A program made the position numbers and the translations under genes. The notes under the pieces are model-generated. The model made no database searches and had not been told where the DNA came from. It saw only the letters and a program-made list of their open reading frames with translations. Shown here piece by piece: positions 1 to 8,499 of a DNA stretch of 64,000 nt; positions within the stretch are counted from its first letter, which is position 1, and each line of letters starts with the position of its first letter. This DNA comes from Arachis hypogaea (lineage: Eukaryota > Streptophyta > Magnoliopsida > Fabales > Fabaceae). Location: assembly GCF_003086295.3 (NCBI RefSeq), contig NC_092053.1:118998445-119062444 (forward strand), given 5' to 3'.

Positions 1-393
1 GTGAGTGTAGTTTTCACTGGAAGGATGGAAGGTAGCCATTGACAATGGTGATCCACCAACACACAGCTTGCCATAGGAGGACGTGCGTGCGTGAATCAGA
101 AGACAGAGGAAAACAGAGATTCAGAAGACAAAGCATCTCCAAAACTCCAACATATTCTCCATCACCGCACAACAAGTAACCTTTAATTTATGCTCTCTTG
201 GTTATTCGTAATTCAACTGATAAACTTAATTGACTTCCTGACTAAGATTTACAAGATAACCATAGATTGCTTCAAACCAACAATCTCCGTGGGATTCGAC
301 CCTTACTCACGTGAGGTATTACTTGGACGACCCAGTGCACTTGCTGGTTAGTGGTACGCGTTGTGAAAAGTGTGATTCACAATTCGTGCACCA
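1..393 (+). repeat. 5' LTR of E1 (3'-terminal 393 bp)
   Basis: It matches 9669-10061 base for base except at four positions, with no indels, and ends in GTGCACCA just before the primer site. The start of the LTR lies left of the window. Confidence 0.95.
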
Positions 394-399
394 AGTTTT

Positions 400-416
400 T
401 GGCGCTGTTGCCGGGG
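400..416 (+). promoter_or_regulatory. Primer-binding site of E1, complementary to tRNA-Asp
   Basis: TGGCGCTGTTGCCGGGG lies six bases after the LTR end. It matches the reverse complement of the 3' end of plant tRNA-Asp (TGGCGCCGTTGCCGGGG, from memory) at 16 of 17 positions. tRNA-Asp priming is known for Athila elements. Confidence 0.9.
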
Positions 417-1418
417 ATTGTTCGTGTTTGGACAACTAACGGTTTATTTTGTTGCTTAGATTAGGAAAAATTTTCTCTTTTTGGTTTAGAGTCTTTTATT
501 ATTTATCCCTTGTTAAAACACTTTAAATTTATAGCTCAGTTAATTAGAACGTGGTGTTTATGTTCATGGTAATTGGCTATCATATTTTTTAAAACCTTTT
601 TCAAAAATAATTTTTCTGTTAAATCCTGTGCCAAACTCTAAGTTTGGTGTTTTCAAAAATAATCTTTCTTAAAATTTTCGAAAATTTTCATAACTCATTT
701 GGCTAGAGCTTTAATCTGTGTTCTTGGTAATTGGGTTAGAGTCTTTTATATTCTTTTCAAAACCTTCTTTTTCATAAATAATATTTTTTCTATTAAATCT
801 TGTGCCAAACTTTAAGTTTGGTGTTTTCTTGTTGATTTCCCTTTGGTTTTCGAAAATTTTGGTTTGGTTTTCTAAAAATTTTAAGTTTGGTGTTCTTTCT
901 TCATGTTCTTGTGTTCTTGTGAGTCTTCAAAGTGTTCTTGAGTTTTCCTTGTGTCTTGATCTTAAAATTTTTAAGTTTGGTGTTCCTTGGTGTTTTCCCT
1001 CCAAAATTTTCAAAAACAAGGAGCATTAGATCTAAAAATTTTAAATCTTGTACTATCTTATTGTTTTTCTCTCTCCTCACTAAATTCAAAAATATCTTTT
1101 CAAAATATCTCTTCTAACTTCCTAACTTCTTATCTTTTCAAAATTTGTTTCAACTAACCAACTAACTTTTTGTTTGTTTCTTAACTTTTTCAAAACTACC
1201 TAACTAACTCTCTCTCTCTCTAATTTTCGAAAATATCTTTCCTCTTTTTCAAAAAAATTTTTTTTTAACTAATTAATTTTTATTTTCTTTTACGAAAAAA
1301 AAATTTATTTCAAAATTCAAATTCTTTTTAGTTATTTTATTTTATTTAAGTATTTACTTCTTATAAAATAAAATAAATAAAAAGATAAATCAGTCCAAGT
1401 TATATCCATATATCCATC
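417..1418 (+). other. Untranslated leader of E1 with repeated AAGTTTGGTGT motif
   Basis: About 1 kb of AT-rich DNA without a convincing ORF. The motif TAAGTTTGGTGT recurs near 640, 812, 883 and 977; near 805 it is the right half of a 17-base palindrome, CCAAACTTTAAGTTTGG. Runs of (A/T) and CTCT lie at 1200-1400. The ORFs here are short and biased in composition, so I do not call them. Confidence 0.75.
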
Positions 1419-3365
1419 ATGGACATAAGTGGAAATGAACAGTCCAGGAGGACTCTGGGGTCATATTCTAACCCCTCTACTGCTTCATATGGGAGTAGCA
1501 TATGCATACCCTCCATTGGAGTTAGTAGCTTTGAGTTGAATCCTCAGCTCATTATCATGGTGCAGCAAAGTTGCCAGTATTCCGGTCTTCCACAGGAAGA
1601 ACCTACAGAGTTTCTGGCACAATTTTTACAAATTGCTGACACAGTACATGATAAGGAAATAGATCAGGATGTCTACAGACTGTTACTGTTTCCATTTGCT
1701 GTAAAAGATCAAGCTAAGAGATGGTTAAATAACCAACCTAAAGCCAGTATAAGGACATGGAAGCAGCTGACAGAAAAATTCCTGAATCAATATTTCCCTC
1801 CAAAAAGGATGACACAGCTAAGGCTGGACATCCAAGGCTTTAAACAAGGAGATAATGAATCCCTTTATGATGCCTGGGAGAGATACAGAGAGATGCTACG
1901 AAAATGCCCCTCTGAAATGTTTTCAGAGTGGGTTCAGTTAGACATCTTCTACTATGGGCTTGCAGAAGGAGCTCAGATGTCTCTAGATTACTCAGCTGGT
2001 GGATCTATCCATATGAGAAAGACAATTGAAGAGGCTCAAGAGCTCATTGATACAGTTGCCAGGAATCAGCATCTGTATCTAAGCAGCAACCCTTCCATGA
2101 ATGAAGAGGTTAAAATAGTAACTGCTGAATTCAGTACTGTAAAACAAGCTGCTGAATTCAATCAGCAATTGGATTTTCTAACAAAGCAGCTAGCTGAATT
2201 CAAAGACAGGCTACAGGAGGCAAGGATAGCTAATATACATATGGACGAACAGTTTAAGCAAACAAAGCTGCAGCTATCAAGGCAAATAGCAGAAGAATGC
2301 CAAGCAGTTCAATTAAGAAGTGGGAAAACATTAAATACCCCACCTCAAGGCATCAAAAATTCAAGAAATGAGCAACCCACCAAAGATTCACCTGAGGACA
2401 GTAAGAGCCCAGGGAAAAATAATTCTGGCACTAAAACGCCAGAAAATGGGTGGAAGGCTGGCGCTGAACGCCCAGACCATGCCCAAAACTGGCGTTCAGC
2501 GCCAGAAACAAGGCAGGATTGGCGTTCAACGCCAGAAATGGGCAAGAATCTGGCGTTGAACGCCCAAATGGGGCAGAACCCAGCGTTGAACGCCCAAAAT
2601 GGGTACATTTCTGGCGTTCAGGCGCCAGGAACAGACAGTAAGCTGGCGTCTAACGTCACTCCAGCTTCTGACTCTGGCACTCAATTACCAGTGAGGGATC
2701 AGACACACACAAGTGCTGATAACAACCCCTTTAAAAAGGCTTCTTTAACCACTAAGGTTGAGGAATATAAAGCCAAGATACCTTATCCTCAAAAACTCCG
2801 GAAAGAGGAGCAGGATAAGCAATTTGCTCGCTTTGCAGATTATCTAAGGACTCTTGAAATAAAGATTCCATTTGCAGAGGCACTTGAGCAAATACCTTCT
2901 TATGCCAAGTTCATGAAAGAGATCTTGAGTCATAAAAAGGAATGGAGAGAAACAGAAAGAGTTCTCCTCACTGAAGAATGCAGTGCAGTCATTCTGAAAA
3001 GCTTTCCTAAAAAGCTTAAAGACCCTGGGAGTTTTCTGATACCATGCATATTAGAAGGTGATTGCACCAAGACAGCTTTATGTGATCTTGGGGCAAGCAT
3101 CAACCTGATACCTGCATCCACTATCAGGAAGCTTGGCTTAACTGAAAAAGTTAAACCAACCCGGATATGTCTCCAACTTGCTGATGGTTCCACTAAATAC
3201 CCATCAGGCGTGATTGAGGACATGATTGTCAGAGTTGGGCCATTCGCCTTTCCCACTGACTTTGTTGTGCTGGAAATGGAGGAGCACAAGAGTGCTACTC
3301 TCATTCTAGGAAGACCCTTCCTAGCAACTGGACGATCCCTCATTGATGTCCAACAGGGGAAATAA
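1419..3365 (+). pseudogene. gag-pro: gag-protease of E1, ended by a frameshift
   Basis: The start at 1419 opens the longest reading frame after the leader. Residues ~45-200 form a retrotransposon gag domain (core RLLLFPFAVKDQAKRWL). A coiled stretch follows at ~240-300, then the Athila-like ECQAVQLRSGK, then a palindrome-coded low-complexity linker at ~335-410. The aspartic protease starts near residue 555 with CDLGAS, where classical enzymes have D-S/T-G; D-L-G-A is usual for Athila. It ends with [17 protein letters not shown] see no CCHC zinc knuckle. The frame stops at 3363-3365 because a G run has four bases where E2 has five; the product otherwise continues into pol. Confidence 0.9.
2420..2650 (+). 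repeat. Palindrome island inside gag of E1
   Basis: Several copies and variants of the 17-base near-perfect palindrome CTGGCGTTCAACGCCAG, spaced 20-40 bp. The copies are read in different phases (WRSTPE, LALNAQ, SGVQ), so the DNA word is conserved rather than a peptide. E2 has an equivalent island at 32718-32925. Confidence 0.85.
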
Positions 3366-6232
3366 CCCTGAGAGTCAATGATGATGAGTTTAAGTTGAAC
3401 GCTGTCAAAGCCATGCAGCATCCAGACACATCAACAGACTGCATGAAAGTTGATCTCATTGACTCTTTGGTAGAAGAGATCAACATGGCTGAGAGTCTCG
3501 AATCAGAGTTGGAAGACATCTTTAAAGATGTTCAGCCTGATTTGGAGGATTCAGAGGACATGAAAGAGCCTCTGAACTTTCTTCTGAAAGAGGAAAAACC
3601 TCCTAAACCCGAGCTCAAGCCACTACCACCATCCTTGAAATATGCATTTCTGGGAGAAGGTGACACTTTTCCAGTGATCATAAGCTCTGCTTTAAATTCA
3701 CAGGAAGAGGAAGCACTTATTCAAGTGCTAAGGACACACAAGACAGCTCTTGGGTGGTCCATAGGTGACCTTAAGGGCATAAGCCCAGCTAGATGCATGC
3801 ACAAAATCCTATTGGAGGATAATGCCAAACCAGTGGTTCAACCACAGAGGCGGCTAAATCCAGCCATGAAGGAAGTGGTGCAGAAAGAGGTCACCAAGTT
3901 ACTAGAGGCTGGGATTATTTATCCTATTTCTGATAGCCCCTGGGTGAGCCCTGTTCAAGTCGTCCCAAAAAAGGGAGGCATGACAGTGATTCATAATGAA
4001 AAAAATGAACTGGTTCCCACAAGAACAGTTACAGGGTGGCGCATGTGTATTGACTACAGAAGGCTCAATACAGCCACCAGAAAGGATCATTTTTCTTTAC
4101 CATTCATAGACCAGATGCTAGAGAGACTAGCAGGTCATGATTATTACTGCTTTTTGGATGGCTATTCAGGCTATAACCAGATTGCAGTGGATCCCCAGGA
4201 TCAAGAGAAAACAGCATTCACATGCCCATCTGGAGTGTTTGCTTATAGAAGGATGCCATTTGGGCTATGTAATGCGCTTGCAACCTTCCAGAGATGCATG
4301 CTCTCTATTTTCTCTGACATGGTGGAAAAATTTCTGGAAGTCTTCATGGATGACTTCTCAGTATATGGAGACTCATTCAACTCCTGTCTTGATCACCTGA
4401 AACTTGTTCTGAAAAGATGCCAAGAAACCAACCTAGTTTTAAACTGGGAAAAGTGTCACTTCATGGTGACTGAAGGAATTGTTCTTGGGCATAAAATCTC
4501 AAACAAGGGAATAGAGGTGGATCAAGCAAAGATAGAGGTAATTGAGAAATTACCACCATCTGCCAATGTTAAGGCAATCAGAAGCTTTCTAGGACATGCA
4601 GGATTCTATAGGAGGTTTATAAAGGATTTTTCAAAAATCGCAAAACCTCTAAGCAATCTGCTAGCTGCTGACACGCCATTTGTGTTTGACACAGCATGCC
4701 TACAGGCATTTGAAACGCTGAAAGCTAAGCTGGTCACAGCACCAGTCATTTCTGCACCAGACTGGACATTACCATTTGAGCTAATGTGTGATGCCAGTGA
4801 TCATGCCATTGGTGCAGTATTGGGACAGAGGCATGACAAGCTTCTGCATGTCATTTATTATGCCAGTCGCGTTCTAAATGATGCCCAGAAAAATTACACA
4901 ACCACAGAAAAAGAACTACTTGCAGTGGTTTACGCCATTGACAAGTTCAGATCATACTTAGTAGGATCAAAAGTGATTGTGTATACTGACCATGCTGCTC
5001 TTAAGTATCTACTCACAAAGCAGGATTCAAAACCCAGGCTCATCAGATGGGTATTGCTTCTGCAAGAGTTTGATATAGAAATAAGAGACAAAAAAGGGAC
5101 AGAGAACCAAGTGGCTGATCATCTGTCCCGGATAGAGCCAGTGGAAGGGACGCCCCTCCCTTCTCTTGAGATCTCTGAGACGTTTCCTGATGAGCATTTA
5201 TTCGCCATTCAGGAAGCACCATGGTTTGTCGATATTGCAAACTATAAAGCTGCAAGGTTCATACCCAAGGAGTACAACAGGATACAAAAGAAGAAATTAA
5301 TTACTGATGCAAAGTACTACTTGTGGGATGAACCTTATCTCTTTAAGAGATGTGCAGACGGAATTATCCGTAGGTGCGTGCCTAGAGAAGAAGCACAGCG
5401 GATCCTGTGGCATTGCCACGGATCTCAATATGGAGGCCATTTCGGAGGTGAGCGAACAGCCACCAAGGTCCTCCAATGTGGCTTCTATTGGCCCACACTC
5501 TATAAAGATTCCCGAGAGTTTGTACGTAATTGTGACAGTTGCCAAAGAGCTGGTAATCTGCCTCATGGTTACGCCATGCCTCAAGAAGGAATCTTGGAAA
5601 TTGAGTTGTTTGACGTATGGGGAATTGACTTTATGGGACCTTTCCCACCATCATACTCAAACACTTATATTCTGGTGGCAGTTGACTATGTATCAAAATG
5701 GGTTGAAGCTATTGCCACACCCACCAATGATACTAAAACAGTGCTGAAATTCCTCCAGAAACATATTTTTAGCAGGTTTGGTGTCCCTAGAGTACTAATC
5801 AGTGATGGGGGCACTCACTTCTGCAATAAACAGCTTTACTCTGCCATGGTTTGGTATGGAATTTGCCACAAGGTGGCCACTCCATATCATCCACAAACCA
5901 ATGGGCAGGCTGAAGTCTCTAATAGAGAATTAAAGAGAATCCTGGAACGGACAGTAAATACCCGTAGAAAGGATTGGGCAAGGAGCTTGGATGATGCTCT
6001 GTGGGCTTACAGAACAGCATTCAAGACCCCTATAGGGACCTCTCCATACCAACTGGTGTATGGTAAGGCATGTCACCTGCCCGTGGAACTGGAACATAAG
6101 GCCTACTGGGCAACCAGATTCCTAAACTTTGATGCCAAATTAGCAGGAGAAAAAAGATTGCTCCAGCTAAATGAGCTAGAGGAGTTCAGATTCACAGCTT
6201 TCGAAAATGCCAAGCTATATAAAGAAAAATAA
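3366..6232 (+). pseudogene. pol: RT-RNase H-integrase of E1
   Basis: The frame is open from the frameshift; the first Met is at 3395 (residues below are counted from it). [13 protein letters not shown] and the catalytic FMDD at residues 317-320, where FMDD replaces the commoner YMDD. RNase [14 protein letters not shown] near 460, and [11 protein letters not shown]. Integrase: H-H-C-C zinc finger from about 670 to 715 ([10 protein letters not shown]...CDSC), then D745, D804 and E840 with 35 residues between the last two, as in the family. All the catalytic residues I looked for are present. The frame ends at TAA 6230-6232, before the integrase tail, and E2 has the same stop. Confidence 0.93.
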
Positions 6233-6499
6233 AAAAAGTGGCATGACAGAAAGCTGTCATCTAGAATCTTTGAACCAGGACAGAAGGTTCTGTTGTTTAA
6301 CTCTAGACTCAGGCTATTCCCCGGGAAACTGAAATCCCGGTGGAGGGGACCATACGTGATTACAAGTGTATCACCATATGGTTACGTGGAGCTTCAAGAT
6401 ATTGATTCTGATAAGAAGTTCATTGTCAATGGACAGAGAATCAAGCATTATCTAGAAGGCAACATTGAGCAAGAATGCTCAAGGCTGAAGCTAGATTAA
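6233..6499 (+). pseudogene. Integrase C-terminal tail of E1, after an in-frame stop
   Basis: The frame continues unchanged after TAA 6230-6232 and runs to 6499. It contains the GPY/F-type motif WRGPYVI and the tail FIVNGQRIKHYLEG, which belong to the C-terminal DNA-binding part of gypsy integrases. A Met at 6293 could start a separate 68-residue peptide, but the sequence upstream of it is also integrase-like. The sister copy has the same arrangement at 28819-29085. Confidence 0.8.
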
Positions 6500-6541
6500 A
6501 AGCTCAGCAAGGTCCAGCTAAGGACATTAAAGAAGCGCTTG

Positions 6542-6557
6542 TTGGGAGGCAACCCAA
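6542..6557 (+). other. Conserved post-pol hairpin (GGGAGGCAACCC type), E1
   Basis: TTGGG-AGGCAA-CCCAA, 43 bases after the tail stop. Equivalent hairpins follow the last ORF in E2, NA-1, NA-2 and all T units; see the finding. Confidence 0.7.
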
Positions 6558-6697
6558 TGTTTATCTAATTCTTATTTTTATTGTTTTTCATGTTTTCTTA
6601 GGTTCATGATCATGTGGAGTCACAAAATAAACAAAAAAAAATCAAAAACGGAATCAAAAACAGCAGAAGAAAAATCACACCCTGGAGGAGCATCTGT

Positions 6698-6870
6698 CTG
6701 GCGTTCAAACGCCAGAACAGAGCATAGTTCTGGCGCTGAACGCCCAGAATGGGAGCATCCTGGCGCTGAACGCCCAGAACAAGCATGGTTCTGGCGTTCA
6801 ACGCCAGAAATGGCAGCAAAGGGGCGTTGAACGCCCAAAATAGGCACCAACCTGGCGCTGAACGCCCAGA
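6698..6870 (+). repeat. Palindrome island in the 3' region of E1
   Basis: Five or so copies of CTGGCG(T/C)T(C/G)AACGCC(A/C)(A/G), many perfect inverted repeats, about 30 bp apart. The overlapping ORFs on both strands are by-products of the repeats. E2 has the same island at 28438-28602. Confidence 0.85.
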
Positions 6871-7057
6871 GTTGTGTGCAAGGGCATTTTGCATGCCCAA
6901 ATTGGTGCAGGGATGTAAATGCCTTAACACCTCAAGATCTGTGGACCTCACAAGATCATTTCAAGATCTGTGGACCCCACAGGATCCCCACCTTCCCTCC
7001 TCATACTCCTAGTTTTTTTTATTTCCACATCTTCTTCTTCATCTATTCCCTCTTCTT

Positions 7058-7091
7058 TTGCTCGAGGGCGAGCAACATTCTAAGTTTGGTG
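7058..7091 (+). other. Internal AGGA-type hairpin plus TAAGTTTGGTGT, E1
   Basis: TTGCTCG-AGGG-CGAGCAA is a perfect 7-bp stem, then four bases, then TAAGTTTGGTGT. Compared with the terminal copy (TTGCTTG/CAAGCAA) one T-A pair has become C-G on both sides. In E2 the same motif lies just upstream of the second ORF. Confidence 0.75.
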
Positions 7092-7112
7092 TGGACATCA
7101 CAATTATGTGAA

Positions 7113-7156
7113 GGATCTATAGCTCAGTAGTAGAACATGTGGCTGCAAATCAAGAG
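7113..7156 (+). pseudogene. tRNA-Cys-like 5' fragment
   Basis: 44 bases match the 5' part of plant tRNA-Cys (from memory) at about 37 positions, including the D-arm TAGCTCAGT and the anticodon-loop CTGCA. The anticodon stem pairs poorly, and there is no T-arm or 3' acceptor half, so it is not a functional gene. No counterpart is visible in E2. It may be a captured fragment. Confidence 0.5.
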
Positions 7157-7420
7157 ATACCTCAGGGGATGCACTTCCCTCCACATAATTATTGGAAGCA
7201 ACTGAGGATAGAAATACCAAAAATCACTAGGAATCAAGCCACAAAGGCAAGGAAGAGACATAAAAGAGCTCAAGAACATCATTGGTGCCTCAAGAAGGAA
7301 ATGCCATCATCACTAAGGTGGACTCGTTCCTTGTTCTTACTTTCTCTGTTTTTCGTTTTCTCTATGTTAAGTGCTTATCTATGTTTGTGTCTTCATTACA
7401 TGATCATTAGTAGTAATTAG
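7139..7420 (+). CDS. Short unrecognised ORF in E1
   Basis: A 93-codon frame, basic in the middle (KARKRHKRAQ) with a hydrophobic end that may be chance. It starts inside the tRNA-like fragment and occupies the place where E2 has its second ORF. The early part (QGMHFPPHNYW) looks protein-like and may be a remnant of a lost reading frame. I recognise no domain. Confidence 0.25.
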   Translation: MAANQEIPQGMHFPPHNYWKQLRIEIPKITRNQATKARKRHKRAQEHHWCLKKEMPSSLRWTRSLFLLSLFFVFSMLSAYLCLCLHYMIISSN

Positions 7421-7914
7421 CGTCTAGTTTGATTTTATCCCCAATTAAGTTATAGTCTATTTTTCTCATCATCAGCAAACATGAATAAAATAGTAGATCT
7501 TTTGAATAAGAGGTAATAAAATTTCGAGTTTTTAATAAGAAAAATTCTAATTAGTAACATGTGGTGGCAACGCTTTCTGTCTTCTGAATGAATGCTTGAA
7601 CAGTGCATATGTCTCTTGAATTTGTTGTTTAAGACTGTTAAATATGTTGGCTCTTGAAAGAATGATGAACATGAGACATGTTATTGATAATCTGAAAAAT
7701 CATAAAAATGATTCTTGAAGCAAGAAAAAGCAGCAAAGAACAAAGCTTGCAGAAAAAAAAAATATATATGTATATTAAAATAGGCGAAAAAAAAATTAGA
7801 AAGAAAAAGAAAAAGCAAGCAGAAAAAGCCAAAAGCTCTTAAAACCAAGAGGCAAGAGCAAAAAGCCAATAACCCTTAAAACCAAAAGGCAAGGGCAAAT
7901 AAAAAGGATCCCAA
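7421..7914 (+). other. Non-coding stretch of E1
   Basis: No ORF I would defend. Bases 7410-7530 are homologous to 26540-26660 of E2, reversed. Purine-rich runs lie at 7720-7830, and a short direct duplication built on TTAAAACCAA(G/A)AGGCAAG spans ~7829-7899. Confidence 0.6.
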
Positions 7915-8440
7915 GGCTTTGAGCATCAGTGGATAGGAGGGCCTACAGGAATAAAATCCTGGTCTAAGCGGCTAAACCAAGCTGTCCCTAACCATGTGCT
8001 TGTGGCGTGAAGGTGTCAAGTGAAAACTTGAGACTGAGCGGTTAAAGTCAAGGTCCAAGGCAAAAAGAAGAGTGTGCTTAAGAACTCTGGACACCTCTAA
8101 TTGGGGACTTTAGCAAAGCTGAGTCACAATCTGAAAAGGTTCACCCAGTTATGTGTCTGTGGCATTTATGTATCCGGTAGTAATACTGGAAAACAAAGTG
8201 CTTAGGGCCACGGCCAAGACTCATAAAGAAGCTGTGTTCAAGAATCATCACACTGAACTAGGAGAATCAATAACACTATCTGAGTTCTAAGTTCCTATAG
8301 ATGCCAATCACTCTGAGCTTCAATGGATAAAGTGAGATGCCAAAACTGTTCAGAAGCAAAAAGCTACTAGTCCCGCTCATCTAAGTAGAATCTGAGCTTC
8401 ACTCAAAAACTCTGAGATATTATTGCTTCTCAACTTATTA
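7915..8440 (+). other. Conserved 3' non-coding domain of E1
   Basis: About 500 bp between the coding part and the 3' LTR, full of stops in all frames, but clearly shared with E2 (25760-26270, reversed), NA-2 (60080-60600, reversed) and P3 (57360-58190). It holds CAAGT-GAAA-ACTTG and CCGGTA-GTAA-TACTGG, both GNRA-type loops. A structured RNA role is inference. Confidence 0.65.
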
Positions 8441-8462
8441 GTCTTCTATTTTATTTGTCTAG

Positions 8463-8499
8463 TTGCTTGAGGACAAGCAACAGTTTAAGTTTGGTGTTG
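8463..8499 (+). promoter_or_regulatory. Terminal AGGA hairpin and 3' LTR border (polypurine-tract region), E1
   Basis: TTGCTTG-AGGA-CAAGCAA, then CAGTTTAAGTTTGGTGTTG, directly followed by the LTR. This is where the plus-strand primer should lie. It is less purine-pure than the T-array tract AAGTGTGGGGAG in the same position. Confidence 0.7.

Noticed and set aside
2345..2608. Overlapping ORFs on both strands in the palindrome islands (also 6606-6951, 28324-28688, 32638-32978)
   Set aside because: A palindromic repeat gives the same open words on both strands; no independent support.
6698..6870. Possible CRISPR array
   Set aside because: Repeats are short, variable, palindromic and unevenly spaced in plant retroelement DNA; no cas genes.
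7113..7156. Functional tRNA-Cys gene
   Set aside because: The T-arm and 3' acceptor half are absent and the anticodon stem is mispaired.
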